The translations under genes were made by a program, and so were the position numbers. From assembly GCA_030512335.1 (NCBI GenBank), contig JAULSU010000005.1, forward strand, positions 4,607,501 through 4,671,500: a stretch of DNA of 64,000 nucleotides. The letters are read 5' to 3'. This document shows positions 44,642-56,270 of the stretch, one piece after another. The stretch comes from Immersiella caudata (lineage: Eukaryota > Ascomycota > Sordariomycetes > Sordariales > Lasiosphaeriaceae). Within the stretch, counting starts at the first letter, position 1. Each line of letters begins with the position of its first letter. The notes under the pieces are model-generated. The model made no database searches. It was not told where the DNA came from and saw only the letters and a list, made by a program, of their open reading frames with translations.

Positions 44642-45788
44642 ATGACCAAGATCCCAAGAGGCACCATCGCCATCGAGGAAGCCGTCCTCAACCCGGACGG
44701 CATCTCCTGGATGGCCGAAAGCGCCACGCTCTTCAACACCGGTGCTGATCCCAAAAAGGCCTCCAGCCATGGCCACACGCCGCAACTCCTCGATATCCAC
44801 GAGTCACGCCTTGCCAAGATGGATGCACACAGCGTCGAGTACATGCTTCTCTCGTTGACTTCTCCGGGCGCGCAGGGCGAGCCGAATCGTGAAAAGGCGC
44901 GGAAGCTGGCGGCGGACGCGAATGACTGGTTGGCGGCCGAGGTGGCCAAGAACCCAGCTCGCTTTGGTGCTTTCGCGGCGGTGTCGATGCACAATGCCGA
45001 GGATGCTGTATTCGAAGCTCAGCGGGCGGTCAAGCAGTTGGGCATGTTCGGCATCATGCTGAATGACTATCAGGTTGTTGGAGAGGGGGGTGATGCAGAG
45101 GGGAAGAAGTACTACGATGCTGCCGAGTTTGATCCGTTTTGGAAGGCCGTCGAAGAGTTGGGTGTCCCGGTTTATTTGCACCCGAGGTATCCGCAGACAA
45201 AGGACTTGGAAAGGGGGACGAGATATGGGGATCGGAAACAGATTTTGGGCGCGGCGGTGCAGTTCCATTTGGATTTGAGCATGCACATTTACGCCATTTG
45301 TTCGAGCGGTGTGTTTGATCGGTATCCTGGTGTGCAGGTTGTGTGTGGACATCTTGGTGAAGGGTGAGTCTTGACGGGAAACCCATTTGAGGGGACATCA
45401 GCTGACAGCATTAGGATCCCGTTTAACCTTTGGAGAGCCGATCACTGGTATAACAAGCCTGTGAAGAAGGCTACGAGGCCATCTAAGGAGGACTACAGCT
45501 ACTATTTTACTCACAATGTCTCAATCACAACATCAGGGAACTTCAACACCGCGGGCCTGAAGTTTTGCATCGACCAGATCGGTGCGGAGAGATGTCTCTA
45601 CTCCATTGGTATGTCGAACTGAGCTCCCCGTTCCATGCAGACATGATTCTGACTCGGCAGATTATCCATATGACACCATCGAGGAGGCTCAGGACTGGTG
45701 GAAGGGAGTTGACCTGCCAGCAGATCAAAAAGAGGCAATCGGGAGGGGAAATGCAATCAAGCTGTTCAAGTTGCCGTTGGAGCTGTAA
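44642..45788 (+). CDS. 2,3-dihydroxybenzoate-type decarboxylase (amidohydrolase family)
   Basis: Exons 44642-45363, 45415-45608 and 45661-45788 give 347 residues. The metal-site glutamate is in IAIEEAV at the N-terminus, a histidine is in VYLHPRYP, and the aspartate is in the SIDYPYDT motif formed across the last splice. Other landmarks are VCGHLGEG and FNLWRADHWYN. The family includes 2,3-dihydroxybenzoate, gamma-resorcylate and salicylate decarboxylases, which remove CO2 from hydroxybenzoates without oxidation. Product would be catechol or a related phenol. Length and motif order match the fungal members. Confidence 0.9.
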
Positions 45789-46270
45789 ATATTGCGCCAT
45801 TCCCTGCGCATATGTAGGCCTGGAGTAATGTTCAAGGTTCGGAGTTGGCTTCATCAACCGGAACTTGAGGCTTGAGCCCTAGAGCTTCAGATGCGCTGAC
45901 GGTCAGCAATGCGGCATTGACGAGGGCTGTTCTCCATCCGCCGGGAGCCACCATTGGGACATTCCGTCTTGTGTTTCCGCACTTCGGTCAGGAACGGGGC
46001 CGAAGATGTCCATAAAACTAGCAAGGCAGCCGACGCGGGTCGGGGTCTTGTCCGGACTACTCGATTCTAAAATGAATTACCAATCGGCGGTAGTTACGCA
46101 CGGCTCGCGGAAGTAGCTCCCTGACGTGCCTTAGTCATGAACCTCACTGCACGTGGATAGCCTGAGGTATGCTCCCATTCTCGGCGCCAACCGACCGGAC
46201 CACGCTTGATTCCGACGTGCTCTTGCCCATGGATTCTCGGCGAAGACGATGCAAGCTCAGCATCCACTGA
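45789..46270. other. Intergenic, possibly lost P450 5' part
   Basis: Lies between the decarboxylase and the truncated P450. I could not find the P450's missing anchor or N-terminal domain here. Confidence 0.4.
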
Positions 46271-47335
46271 TCACGCAATACGTGGACCTTTGATGTCATC
46301 GGCGACCTTTCCTTCGGCTCCTCTTTCAACAGCCTCATTGAGACGAAAAGTTGCACTCTTGGGTGAAGGCCATCCTGAACTCCCCGAAGGAGTTCTACCT
46401 CGTCGTCGCCCTGCGGAGAAATGTCCCCTGGATTCTCTCCGCCATCAGCAAGTTCGCTCCGAATGCCGTTGGTAAGGAGATGCGCGGGCAATTTGTCTAC
46501 ACCAAGGAGCGAGTTGATCAGAGGCTGAACATGTCGACGGGACGACCGGATTACATCAACACCATGCTTGCCAGCAAGTGTAATCTAGAAAAGGAGATGT
46601 CCCATGGAGAGATTGTACAGAACGCGAGGATTATAGCACTAGCGGGCAGCGAAACTACCGCAACGGCGCTCTCTGCTGCTGTCTTCTTCCTGGTGAGACA
46701 CGGATGCGCACAAGAGGCTGGCAGAGGAGATCAGAACAGCTTTCAGCAAAGAGGACGAGATCGACATGCACTCTGTGCAAAAGCTGAAATACATACTGGC
46801 TATCCTCGACAAGTCCCTGAGGATAATGTCCCCAGTTTGTGGAAGTTTTCTAACGGTCAGTCAAAGCGGCGGGGATGTCATATGCAGACGTTATCTCCCT
46901 GGCGGGGTGAGTCTCATCAACCTCTTGATAGGCATCCTGAATCAATAACCACAATGGTAGATTGGACTCCACATCTGGCCCATGGTCTCCTTCCGCAGCT
47001 CTCGGGACTTTACAGACCCTGATAAGTTTGTCCCGAAATGCTGGATTGAAGGAGAGAAGGGCGAGCGGTTAGACAACGACAAAGTTCAGGCGTTCCCGCC
47101 CTTTTCGATCGGGCCGCGGAACTGCATTGGCAAGAAGTTAGTCCCCCCCATACCCGTGAACTTGCTGGTAGTCATGAATGCGCCTTTACTGACTGCAAAT
47201 AGCTTGGCGTACATCGAGATGCGGTTGGTCCTGGCACGGCCGGTTTGGAACTTGACCTTGGTCTTGGGGATGAAGAGACTGAGGGTTGGTACAGTCGATG
47301 CCGCCCATACAACCTATGGGACAGGCCTCCCCTAA
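46271..47335 (+). pseudogene. Cytochrome P450 relic
   Basis: Pieces of one P450 occur in order but in changing frames. They are WTFDVIGDLSFGSSFNSL (46280 on), ILNSPKEFYLVVALRRNV, the I-helix ALAGSETTATALSAAVF (about 46640), a K-helix-like LKYILAILDKSLRI (about 46780), DFTDPDKFVPKCW and the haem loop FSIGPRNCIGKKL (about 47105). LAYIEMRLVLARPVWNLTLV then follows a 50-60 nt gap that may be an intron. The N-terminal 170 or so residues are absent. The ExxR motif is degraded to DKSLR. Frame changes fall near 46352 and after SAAVFFLVRH. It lies inside the aromatic cluster. Confidence 0.7.
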
Positions 47336-47570
47336 ACGTGAAGTTAAGCCCTGTCAGGCCGGGCCTTCGATATTGGTCAAGGTCTTGGACCTAAGCAAGG
47401 GCTTGAGGAGACGTTGCACTACCGGAGTCGAAAATGAATGGGCAAACTCGGTCTGGGGTATCCGCCCATAGTTGGCGGGGAAACGAACAGACAGCTTCCA
47501 GAAACCAGAATCACACGTTATAAAATGAACAGTATTGCATTAATAACTAAAACGTGACATCATCATGCGG

Positions 47571-48936
47571 CTATACTGCCACAGCCGTGGGGGCTGACGG
47601 AGCGACAGCCGGCTCAGGGCCATCGACCTTGCCAGTAACCTTCTTAAACACAACATCAAACACCTCCTCGGCGTGCTTCTCAGCATCGTGCTCGTGAATC
47701 CAGTCCTCGCGACGGAACGAGATGCTCTCGGGATCCTTGGCAACCTTCTCCCAGTCGGTCTTGTGCCACCTGTCGCGAGTGGCCTCTCCCGTCTTTTGCA
47801 CGAGCTTGACTCGGTCGTAGCTGTGACTGTTAGCAGTCATCCAATCATGAAGCAAACCAGGGAAGGGCTCACCGAATCTCTTGATGCGCCTTGACGGCAG
47901 CAGGAATGTTGTCCTTGCCCGCCCTCTTGAGACAAACCGCAATAGTAACACCATCTTCCATCGCCTGCGTAGCCCCCTGCGCACTTGTCGGCAAAAACGG
48001 ATGCGCCGCATCACCCAGCAGCAAAATCCTTGCGTGCTTGCTCACCCAAGTCGGCAGCGGATCCCGATACACCAACTTCCAGTCCACCACTGATGGCGTC
48101 TTCTCGACAATGGCCTTGCAAATCGGATCCCACCCCTCCAACACCTTGAACACATCCTCTAGCTTCCCCGGGAACGACCAACTCTCGTCGATATCGTGCT
48201 CGTCCTTGTGCGTAAGCACCCAGCAACAATCCTGGCCGCCCTTGATGGTACTAAAAAGGAAATGAACATCCGGACCGATCCACCCGTTGAAGGTATCCCC
48301 GTTTTCGCAAAACTCTTTCGTGCGCGGGTCGGCGATCATGTCTTTGTTGGAGAACCACGCGCGCCACACAGCGTAGCCGCTCGACTTGGGCTTGTCGACG
48401 TACCCAAGCACCAACTCGCGCGCCTTGGAGCGAACGCCATCGGCGCCAATCACAATATCGGCAGTCACCCGCTCGCCGCTCTTGAGGACGATGCCGGCTT
48501 GGTTCTCATCCTCAAAGTACTCTTCGACGAACTGGCCAAGATGAACCGGAATACCGAGCTCATCGCGCGCAAAGTTGAAGACAACCTCGTGGAGTTCCCC
48601 GCGATGACCGTTGAGAATGGGAGCGTCTTCCGGTCCGGGAGGGGAGCGCTGATGGTGAACAACCTCGCCGGTGTCATACTTGTGGATGCGGAAGCCGTAG
48701 TCGGAAAGGTCGATGCACAGCGAGCGGAGCTTCTTGGCAATGGCGCCGTTGGACCAGCGCGCGTAGATGCGGCCGCCGTTGGCGCCAAACGAGATGATGT
48801 CGCCGAGGGTTTTGAGCTCGGGGAAGTTTTCGTATATTTCGACGGTGTGGCCCTGCCGGTGGCATTCGATGGCTGCGGTCAGGCCGCCAAAGCCTGCGCC
48901 GACGATGACGACTTTGATGCCTGTGGGGGTGGCCAT
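47571..48936 (-). CDS. FAD-dependent monooxygenase, salicylate-hydroxylase-like
   Basis: Exons 47873-48936 and 47571-47820, intron 52 nt, give 437 residues. The dinucleotide motif is VVIVGAGFGGLTAAIE (residues 9-24), the DG motif is VIGADGVRSKAREL, and the GD motif is LLLGDAAHPFLPTSAQGA. Class A flavoprotein hydroxylases with this order include salicylate 1-monooxygenase, which converts salicylate to catechol with NAD(P)H and O2. Next to an aldehyde dehydrogenase and a hydroxybenzoate decarboxylase this is the most likely activity, but 6-hydroxynicotinate or related hydroxylases share the fold. There is no signal peptide; cytosolic. Confidence 0.88.
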
Positions 48937-49822
48937 ACTCTCTCTGTCTCGGGGTACGAGGTAAATGTGACCAAGAAATTGATTGCCTCTGTCGAAGTTG
49001 CAGGATGATGACTGAGATATATCTTGTCTTTGAAACTGCTGCAGTCGCGTCTAATAATGGCCGCCGTGATGTCGTTCGGGATCCGGGTTTCGCTATTGTC
49101 GGGGTCAGCACACCATGCCACCCCCCAAACAGCCCCTCTCAAAGTGGGATTTAACTCCCACGGCGGCTGGTTCTCCCTAGCGTCGAGTGCCAAACTCGGA
49201 CGCATATCAGCCTATACCGGGTGTCGTGCTCCTCATTTGCCGAGCCCGAGAATGTGGGTGAGATGGAGCTGTGCGGGGATGTCACCGTGGGGTTGCCAGT
49301 GGCTCAACTGAGGCAGACTCAGGGGTTTGTGGCGAACAGGGGTGCCAAGCCCCTGGATGTTATTTTCCGCAACTCCCCCAACCTCGAACAACGCCGAACA
49401 CATGACACAACACCACATGATGCGATGCGACCGGAGTAAACAAGTCTGCAAAACCGGGTACCTGGTTGGGAGTGGCCAAGAGGAGCTGAAGTACACTCAC
49501 CTTCCCGGGGTTTTCCCGACACATGGAATCAAAGAGAACCGACGGACTGAAGTTGCATTTGGCCGCGAGGATATTTCTGTGATGGGTTATAAAGAAAATT
49601 TATAAGTAACTGCGTCTTATTAGGTCTTGGGGTGCATGTGTTGACGATCTTTATTTCGGGCACAATACCGTCATCGCCGTGCTCGGAAGAAACATCAACT
49701 GTGACAGATTCTCCAAGTTCCAATCTTCAGTACAAAAGACAACGATATCTAGCTGAAATACAGGATGCATGTATCGACAATGAAGCAGCTTGCGGTCTCA
49801 AAAAGTGATAGCTTGGTACCAA
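48937..49822. other. Intergenic
   Basis: Upstream region of the flavoprotein gene and 3' side of the next P450. No other feature was recognised. Confidence 0.45.
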
Positions 49823-51657
49823 CTAAGCTTTCACAATATTAACATTTCCCTGCTCATCCAACACTGGCTCCTCCTTCAACTTCTTCTTCTCCTTCTGATA
49901 AAACGTACTCATCCGATACTTGCTCTCCCCATCATGAATCTTCAAATCCTCCAACGCTTGCTCACCCTCCCTCACAATTGTCTCCCTAATCTGTTCCGTC
50001 CTCGCCGTAATCTGACATCTAAACGGCTGCGGGCGCATATTCAACCCGTTCGTGAACGCAAAGATGTCCACCTCTTCCTCTTCCCCCGTCTTTGGGTCTC
50101 GATACTTGCGGATGTCGAAACCCCAAAGCAACCTCGACACACTGATCCAAGTCCCCTGCTCAGCGAGCGCCTGTCCTGAACAAACTCTCCTCCCCCACCC
50201 AAAAGTCATGTACCCCTTCTCGCCAGGAAAAGGCCTATGCAACGGATCCCCTTCGATATACCGATCAGGATAAAACCGATCCGGACCCGGAAAGTCCCGC
50301 TCGTTATGATGAATAGCCCAGACATTCCCCTGCACCCACGACCGCGCCGGGATGAGATATCCATTCCAGTTGTCGTCTTGCGTGGGAGAATGCGGCTGTC
50401 CGCCGATAATAGCAACACTTCTCCACCGGAAAACTTCCTTGACAAAAGCATTGACGTATGGAAGTGAAGGCGAGTCATCCCAGTGGGGAGAGCGAAGGGG
50501 ACCGATGACGGTGTCGATTTCGGCTTGGGCTTTATGCATTGCTTCGGGGAAAGCACAGCATGCGAGCACGAAAGTGACGAGAGTGGAGGAAGAGGTGTCA
50601 GCGCCGGCACCGAAGAGGTTACCCGTGAGACCGGAGAGCTCGTTGGTGGGGAGGTTGTATTGCGCGGCAGACTCAAAAAGGGTTTTGACGTAGGGGGTTG
50701 GCATGGCGGCTTGTGCGGCGGGGGGTTTGGCGTCGTACTGCTCTACGGCTTCCTGGGCGAGGGTGTGGAAGAAGTAGTGCCCCCCTTTCAACTTCTCGCT
50801 TCGTCGGGAGCCGAGACCTTTGAACCAGGGCATGAACCAGGGGAATTTGGCGAGGATGGGAAAGGTTTCGAGGAGCATGGGGAAGGATTTCCCGGGGACG
50901 TTGAGATCGGCGGCGAGTTGCATCAGGGCGATGACTTCGGTGATGATGGGGTCGTTGTAGCTTGCGACGCGGCGGCCAAAGGCAATGATGGAGACGACGC
51001 TGGTGGCGTACCGCTCGAGATGCTTGACGTACTCCTTGGGTTCCCGGAGGAAGTCGTAGGCCACGATCTTGCTCTCGTTGTTTTGGATGGTGCGGTAGCC
51101 CCTGACGGACTGGATCCCGACGCCCAAGTGCATCAGTTTCCTGTGGATGCGCCAGTGGTCTCGCTCAGAGTTGTTGCGGATCTGCATGGTGACGAGGTTA
51201 GACTGGCCAGAGCCCAACTCGCCAAAGACGATCATGCGTGGTCGAGAGGTGTAGATTTGTGCCTTCTTCTCAAAGATCTCGTGGGCGCTCCATGCGTCGT
51301 TAATCCACACGGTGGGGTTTCTGTTTGTTCAGCCCCTGACCTCAACAAACAAAAAGGGGATACGTACCGGCCAATCCAAAATGTGATGACGGGCGAGTTT
51401 AGCCTTTGGGACAGTTCCTCGAAAAGAATCCATGGTTTGTTTTTAGGGAGAGACAGTGTATTCCCAACAATTGGCAGTGGAAATGGACCTGGCGGCATCC
51501 TTGACCTCAGGTGAAGCATGCGCGCATAGTCGACAATGAGTGCAGCGACGGCCACGGCCAGCACCGTCCACAGGGCGCTGAGGCCATTGAGTTTGGTGGC
51601 GGCGGCTTGCGCCTTCAGCAGCGTGTATGTCTCGAAGAGCGCGCGATCTGCAAACAT
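49823..51657 (-). CDS. Cytochrome P450
   Basis: Exons 51368-51657 and 49823-51320, intron 47 nt, give 595 residues. The membrane anchor is LWTVLAVAVAALIVDYARML, then MPPGPFPLPIVGNTL. I-helix motif GAGADTSSST, ExxR in KEVFRWR and haem loop FGWGRRVCSGQALAEQ are intact. Size, anchor and the FGWGRRVC loop are like fungal CYP2-type (O-methylsterigmatocystin-oxidoreductase-like) enzymes. The tail extends about 80 residues beyond the haem region, ending in a basic run (KEKKKLKEEP). It borders the aromatic cluster on the same strand as the flavoprotein. Confidence 0.92.
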
Positions 51658-52776
51658 TTTCCTGTCATTCGGCTTCCGTAGAAGATGGATGTCTCAAGCG
51701 TCTGAGACGACGTCCAAAAGTGGAAGTCCGTCGATGCCTATGAGCTCGGCGTTGGCACTTTCCCTGGTGGCGGTTTGAGGCGGGGAAGTTGATGGCAGCA
51801 GCGGAGTTTAGCGCTTCAGTGCTCCGGTAAGCGTCGTCCGAGACGGCACTGAGGTTGCAGCTCGGTTCTGCATCGCCGGGAGAGAGAGCGAGTATCGGGC
51901 ACAGATCTAGCTCCGCCATTGGTGGAACCAGGCGAGCGAATGTGAGCCAGAGGAGGGAAGGCGCAAGGAAGGTACGACAGGACAAAAAATGACCTCACTT
52001 GTCTAGTGCGGGATCCATCTACCCGGTGCGCTGGAAATGGTCTTGCAAGCCTCGAACTCTCCCCAGCCGCATCTGGAGGGAGGCCTGCATTTCCTCGACA
52101 AGCGCTGTTTTTGGAGCAGCTGGCTCTGGTGTTCCAGGTGGGGCTCTCTTCGAAGAGGTAGCTGAGGTGTGGAGAGTCTCGGCCCGGCTCTGCCGACTGC
52201 GGGGTCTCCGCACCTGCCCTTCAGCGCAGTCCACAAAGGTTGCAGCTGGAGACCTTGCGCTGCGGCTAGATAAGGCAGGAGAGGTTGTTTTTTTTTTGGT
52301 TTTTTTTTTTTTGCGTGAGAACCTCAGTTCGTGTGTGATGTTTGCCTACCAGCACCATGGCAATCGGGACAGAGGATCGGTCTGCGCCGCATGGTGTTGC
52401 GCCACCAGGCGTCAGCCACTTGCTCTGAGATCTCTCTCAGGCCCAGAGTCGCCTGGCTTTGCCGCGAGTTTGGGTGCATGATGCAGGGCGAGGATAACCC
52501 CCGAGGTAACTTCTTCCTCTTCGCTCTGTTCACTTGTCGATCTGGACGTTGAAGCTATGTTGCGGTGCGATGCTGTGGTGGCTCAGCTGCAGTCGCGATA
52601 CCCCGCTCCCCCACAAACAACAAACCCCCACAGTCCTGACCGCCAGTTCGCTGCTTCAGCTCGCACAAAGAGTGGATCAATTCCCAACTCTTCATTTGAG
52701 GTTCTTCTGCTATTCTCTTGTCGCTTGGCGCGTTGTGTGAATAGTTCCATCTCGTTGCGCTCGGCGCAGTTACATC
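51658..52776. other. Divergent intergenic region with T-tract
   Basis: Over 1.1 kb separates the P450 start from the F-box start. Apart from the T-tract at 52288-52312, nothing is recognised. Confidence 0.5.
52288..52312. repeat. Interrupted poly-T tract
   Basis: Ten T, GG, then thirteen T. It may act as a nucleosome-excluding promoter element for the F-box gene, or be the tail of an old retro-inserted sequence on the minus strand; no element body is visible. Confidence 0.8.
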
Positions 52777-54363
52777 ATGGCGACAGCGATTGGAGATTCG
52801 CCATCTGCCTCGGGCGCGCTGCCGCTCTCGACACTCCCGACTGAAGTTCTCTGCGTCATCATCGCCCACCTCGACCCCATTTCGCTCATCGCAGTATCGC
52901 AAACCTCGCGCCTCTTTCGGACAATCATCTCCCCCTCCCACAATGACTTTGTCCAGCGACTTCTGGCCCTGGAGCTCCTGCCCCAATACGGTGGAATCGT
53001 GCCACTCTTCCGCGCCCGCGACAACGCACTGACCCCACCGTGGGACGACCCGATATGGCACGCCAACAAGTACGCCTGCTGCGTCTGTCACCGCCTCCGC
53101 TCGCACATGTGGTTCGACAACCACTCGATTCTACGTCTGGGCACGAGAAAACCACCTCCGGGGAGCCGCGAGGCAACCAAAATCACCGACTGGGAACCAC
53201 TAGAGCTGCGCGATCCCGCAGTGCGATGGAAGCGCATCCAGCGACGGGCCGCCGAAGAAGAGGAGCTACTCGGGCCGGAACGACGCGTGTACCGTCGATT
53301 TTGCAATGGAGCCGACAACATGGACGGCACCTTGATGAGGCCCGATTTCCAACCCATCGACCGCCGCGCTGAGCAAGCCGAGATGATGGTCTGCGGAAGA
53401 GAACGCCACAAACGTGCCTGCAACGAGTGTCGGCAACGACGGGGCGACTTTGAGCACCAAAAAACTGTGATGGGGATCGGAGGTGCGCCCGTCCTCAGGA
53501 GCAGGAAGATTGCGTTCCCCGACGCCTTTGAGCGCCACCTGCCGGGCTTCATTGACTTTCTCCTCGAACGAACCCCAGACCCGGCCCTCCTGCCGCCCCG
53601 GCCTTACCCACGAGTCTTCAAGGTTTGGCACGACGAGCGTCGGGATGAACCGTGGACGATGTATACGGCCTACTGCGTCAGCTGTTCGGAATGGCAAGAG
53701 CTGGCGGCATTCCGTCATTACATCCCCTGGGCAATGGATGATCCAGCAAGACCCGTCATGTTTGGCAGGGAGCCCAATCTGCGTGGTCGGTGGCCTGCGC
53801 CGTGTAACAAATGCGCACAGGAGGCCTCCTTCACATTTCCCAGCCAGGTGACAAACGAGGCCATTTCTCTCGCCAAGTCACTTCTCCCTGGGATCAAACA
53901 ACGACTTGTATTTGGATGGAATATGCTGTATGAGGACTTCAAGTACGCCGACAGGCTCGCAGGATTTCCAGCCGCTAGCGAGCGCATTCTGTCGGGATTG
54001 CCGTACGTGGCGAACCCGGAAAATAGGCACGACATCAGGAAGGTCATCCAGATCAACGAGGATGTCCTCCCTGTGCTTCGCTCCCGGATTTGGGATGTTC
54101 GCGCCTTTATGAAGGAGCTCCCTAGCGATACCCATGGTCAAATTGTCGACAGCTGGTTCAGGCTATGGCTGGAAGACTATGAGCTCAATGACGCCTGCTA
54201 CGTGAGAATGCTGAAGGTCATCAAGTTGCTCGAGGCGTCGGACTACCTGCTGCCAACCTACTTTCAAGAGCGAGATCCATACCGACTTCCTTCGCCAAGG
54301 GCGTTGCACCAGTCATCGGTTCACGGCACTGAAACGAGTGTCTCTAATTTGTCCGCCCGGTAA
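52777..54363 (+). CDS. F-box protein
   Basis: One exon, 528 residues. The F-box is at about residues 16-55 (LSTLPTEVLCVIIAHLDPIS, LIAVSQTSRLFRTII). Such domains bind Skp1 and make the protein a substrate adaptor of an SCF ubiquitin ligase. The rest has several Cys pairs that could bind zinc: ACCVCHRLRSHMW, RACNECRQRRGDF, AYCVSCSEW and PAPCNKCAQ. No leucine-rich or WD repeats are seen, so the substrate-binding part is of unknown type. This layout (F-box plus scattered CxxC) is common in filamentous ascomycetes. Confidence 0.88.
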   Translation: MATAIGDSPSASGALPLSTLPTEVLCVIIAHLDPISLIAVSQTSRLFRTIISPSHNDFVQRLLALELLPQYGGIVPLFRARDNALTPPWDDPIWHANKYACCVCHRLRSHMWFDNHSILRLGTRKPPPGSREATKITDWEPLELRDPAVRWKRIQRRAAEEEELLGPERRVYRRFCNGADNMDGTLMRPDFQPIDRRAEQAEMMVCGRERHKRACNECRQRRGDFEHQKTVMGIGGAPVLRSRKIAFPDAFERHLPGFIDFLLERTPDPALLPPRPYPRVFKVWHDERRDEPWTMYTAYCVSCSEWQELAAFRHYIPWAMDDPARPVMFGREPNLRGRWPAPCNKCAQEASFTFPSQVTNEAISLAKSLLPGIKQRLVFGWNMLYEDFKYADRLAGFPAASERILSGLPYVANPENRHDIRKVIQINEDVLPVLRSRIWDVRAFMKELPSDTHGQIVDSWFRLWLEDYELNDACYVRMLKVIKLLEASDYLLPTYFQERDPYRLPSPRALHQSSVHGTETSVSNLSAR

Positions 54364-54454
54364 GGCGATGGGGGCCTTCCCTGGCACGGTGCTTGGGTAA
54401 AATGACGTTCTCAGATTCCGAAGGCTTGATGTGCACCTCTTAGGGAGAACTATG

Positions 54455-56270
54455 CTATGGCTGAACCCCATAAACACCTCCGTTTTGCCGGCATAACGTC
54501 GCCACGGCGGGATTCTCCGCGATAGTGATGTGTGTTTGTCTGAACGGTTTCCAGTCAGACATGACTAGAGACCCAAAGAAGGATACTTACACGATCATTG
54601 CTGTCTCCGTCATGTGACTCGTCGATACAATCTCGGTGATGCGTATTATCGTCGGGCCCGGTTCTGTGATGACTGCAGTGACGTGTGATTGCGCTACGCA
54701 AGCAGTCGATGTTGCCGGGGTTCTGAGTGTGTTAGCATCCCATACATCCCTTGATTCTTTCGACTTACATTGTCTGGGTAGATGTTTCGATAACTGCGCG
54801 AGCCAAGTCAGCCATCATCTCAGTCATGTTCCTTGAGCGGTTACCTCTCCTCGTAACTGTCTCCCTCTCCGTCTCCGTCCTCGTGACCGTCTCGGCCGCC
54901 AACGTCTGCGTAAACGTTGACGTCAACGCCCTCTTCACCCCCGCCCTCGTTACATCCCTCCTCGGCCTCGTCGTCGCCGTAGCCCCCCTGCAAGTCCACA
55001 ACCCCGAAGAATACGCCCCCTGCGTTAACAAAGGCGGTGGTCCGCCTCTCCACTGACTTATGATCCAAGGCGGGGGGCCACCACCGGCAACTCCAAAGAC
55101 GGACGCAAAATTTATCACACAGGTTGATCCGGACATGGTGAATGTGTATCCGCCTGCTCCTTGGACGGCGGAGGGTGCGGGGGTAGTCACTGTGACGCGG
55201 ACTGTCGATTGTGATGGGGCTGTGGCGCGGGATGTTCCGGTGTTTTGAATCACGGTCACGGTAGAGCGTGGAGCTGTGGGGATTGTACTAGTAGTTCGGG
55301 GAATTGTTGCGGTAGTGAAACCGGTTGTTCGAGTGACTCCTGAGGCCCCTGATACTGAGGAGGGATAGCGACATGATGCTGAGAGGGTGCTGGTAGTGGT
55401 GGTCGTGGATGTTATGGTTCTGTCGACAATGACTTCAACGATGAGTTCCGCTTCGACGACGGTTGTGGGCGGGCCTTGGGTTGTGACTGTTTGGGTTCTA
55501 CCCGCGGTGCAGCCACCTGTGAAAAGGGGGGTGGGGAGGGTGGTAAGTCGGGTTTGCCATAGTGTGGAGGCGACGGCTGCATGGTGTTAGTTTGAGATTC
55601 TCAGGGGTTGATTCCATGCTACTTAATTATGGCCTCCAGTGTGCTGGTTGTTAGGACGGTGACGGTTGGTGTAACCTTGGACCGAAGTCAGTTGATAGAA
55701 GTGATACCAGGAAGTAGGTTCAGCTACATACCTGCAGAGTTGTGACAACCGTTAAGGGAGCGCTGACAGTGAGGTAGAATTCACGAGTTATTGTTGTGTT
55801 GGATGGGAGGGTGATGAGTATCTGCCAGCTCCCGCTCTGCATTTCAGCATATGAAATGTCACTGCGGTCACGCGGTGTTAGCTTGTGAGATGAGGCCAGT
55901 GAAGAATGCTATACCATTCTGATATCCTGATGGAACCCGGAGTTCCGGGTGTGACAGGGGAGCATCGATGCTGTTGCCCATCGGGACCTCGAGCGACCGA
56001 GGTGATATCGGCGTTTCCGCAAGTCCCTGTCCATGTCAGCGACGCTGAGGCTGGTGCGGTATCGCCAATGAACTCACCTGTGAACCGTGACGCGTAGCTG
56101 AATTTCCCCTCAGTATCTCCGCTGATCAAATACGACCCCCCATCCGTGTAGTCGACTGAAGTAGCCTGGCATGCCTCATCTTGTTGGTCTTGGCCATCAA
56201 TTGGCATGGCCAGTGACCAAGCTCGGCCCTGCAGCAACGCAGTCGCACACACAGTCAAGAGAAACCGCAT
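54455..56270 (-). CDS. Secreted Thr/Ser-rich protein
   Basis: Read leftward: exons 56078-56270, 55915-56026, 55732-55861, 55623-55675, 54769-55576, 54591-54722, 54455-54539. All joins close in phase except exon 4 to 5, which is one base out; either that splice differs or the gene carries a one-base indel. The signal peptide is MRFLLTVCATALLQGRAWSL. The first domain (SVDYTDGGSYLISGDTEGKF, FTGTCGNADITSV, CDISYAEMQSGSWQILI) matches a fungal secreted fold of about 120 residues. A long Thr-rich region (TTTTTSTLSAS, TRTETERETVTRR) probably carries O-glycans. No GPI signal is clear at the end. Function unknown; wall association is likely. Confidence 0.65.

Noticed and set aside
44152..44994. A 280-codon minus-strand open frame
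   Set aside because: Overlaps the decarboxylase and the dehydrogenase start; no domain, and both overlapped genes are certain.
48196..49008. A 270-codon plus-strand open frame
   Set aside because: Shadow of the flavoprotein gene on the minus strand; no known domain.
50483..51514. A 343-codon plus-strand open frame
   Set aside because: It lies opposite the P450 at 49823-51657, whose motifs are intact; the plus-strand product has no domain.
52288..52312. Poly-A tail of a retroposon
   Set aside because: No reverse transcriptase, target-site duplication or element body is seen on either side.
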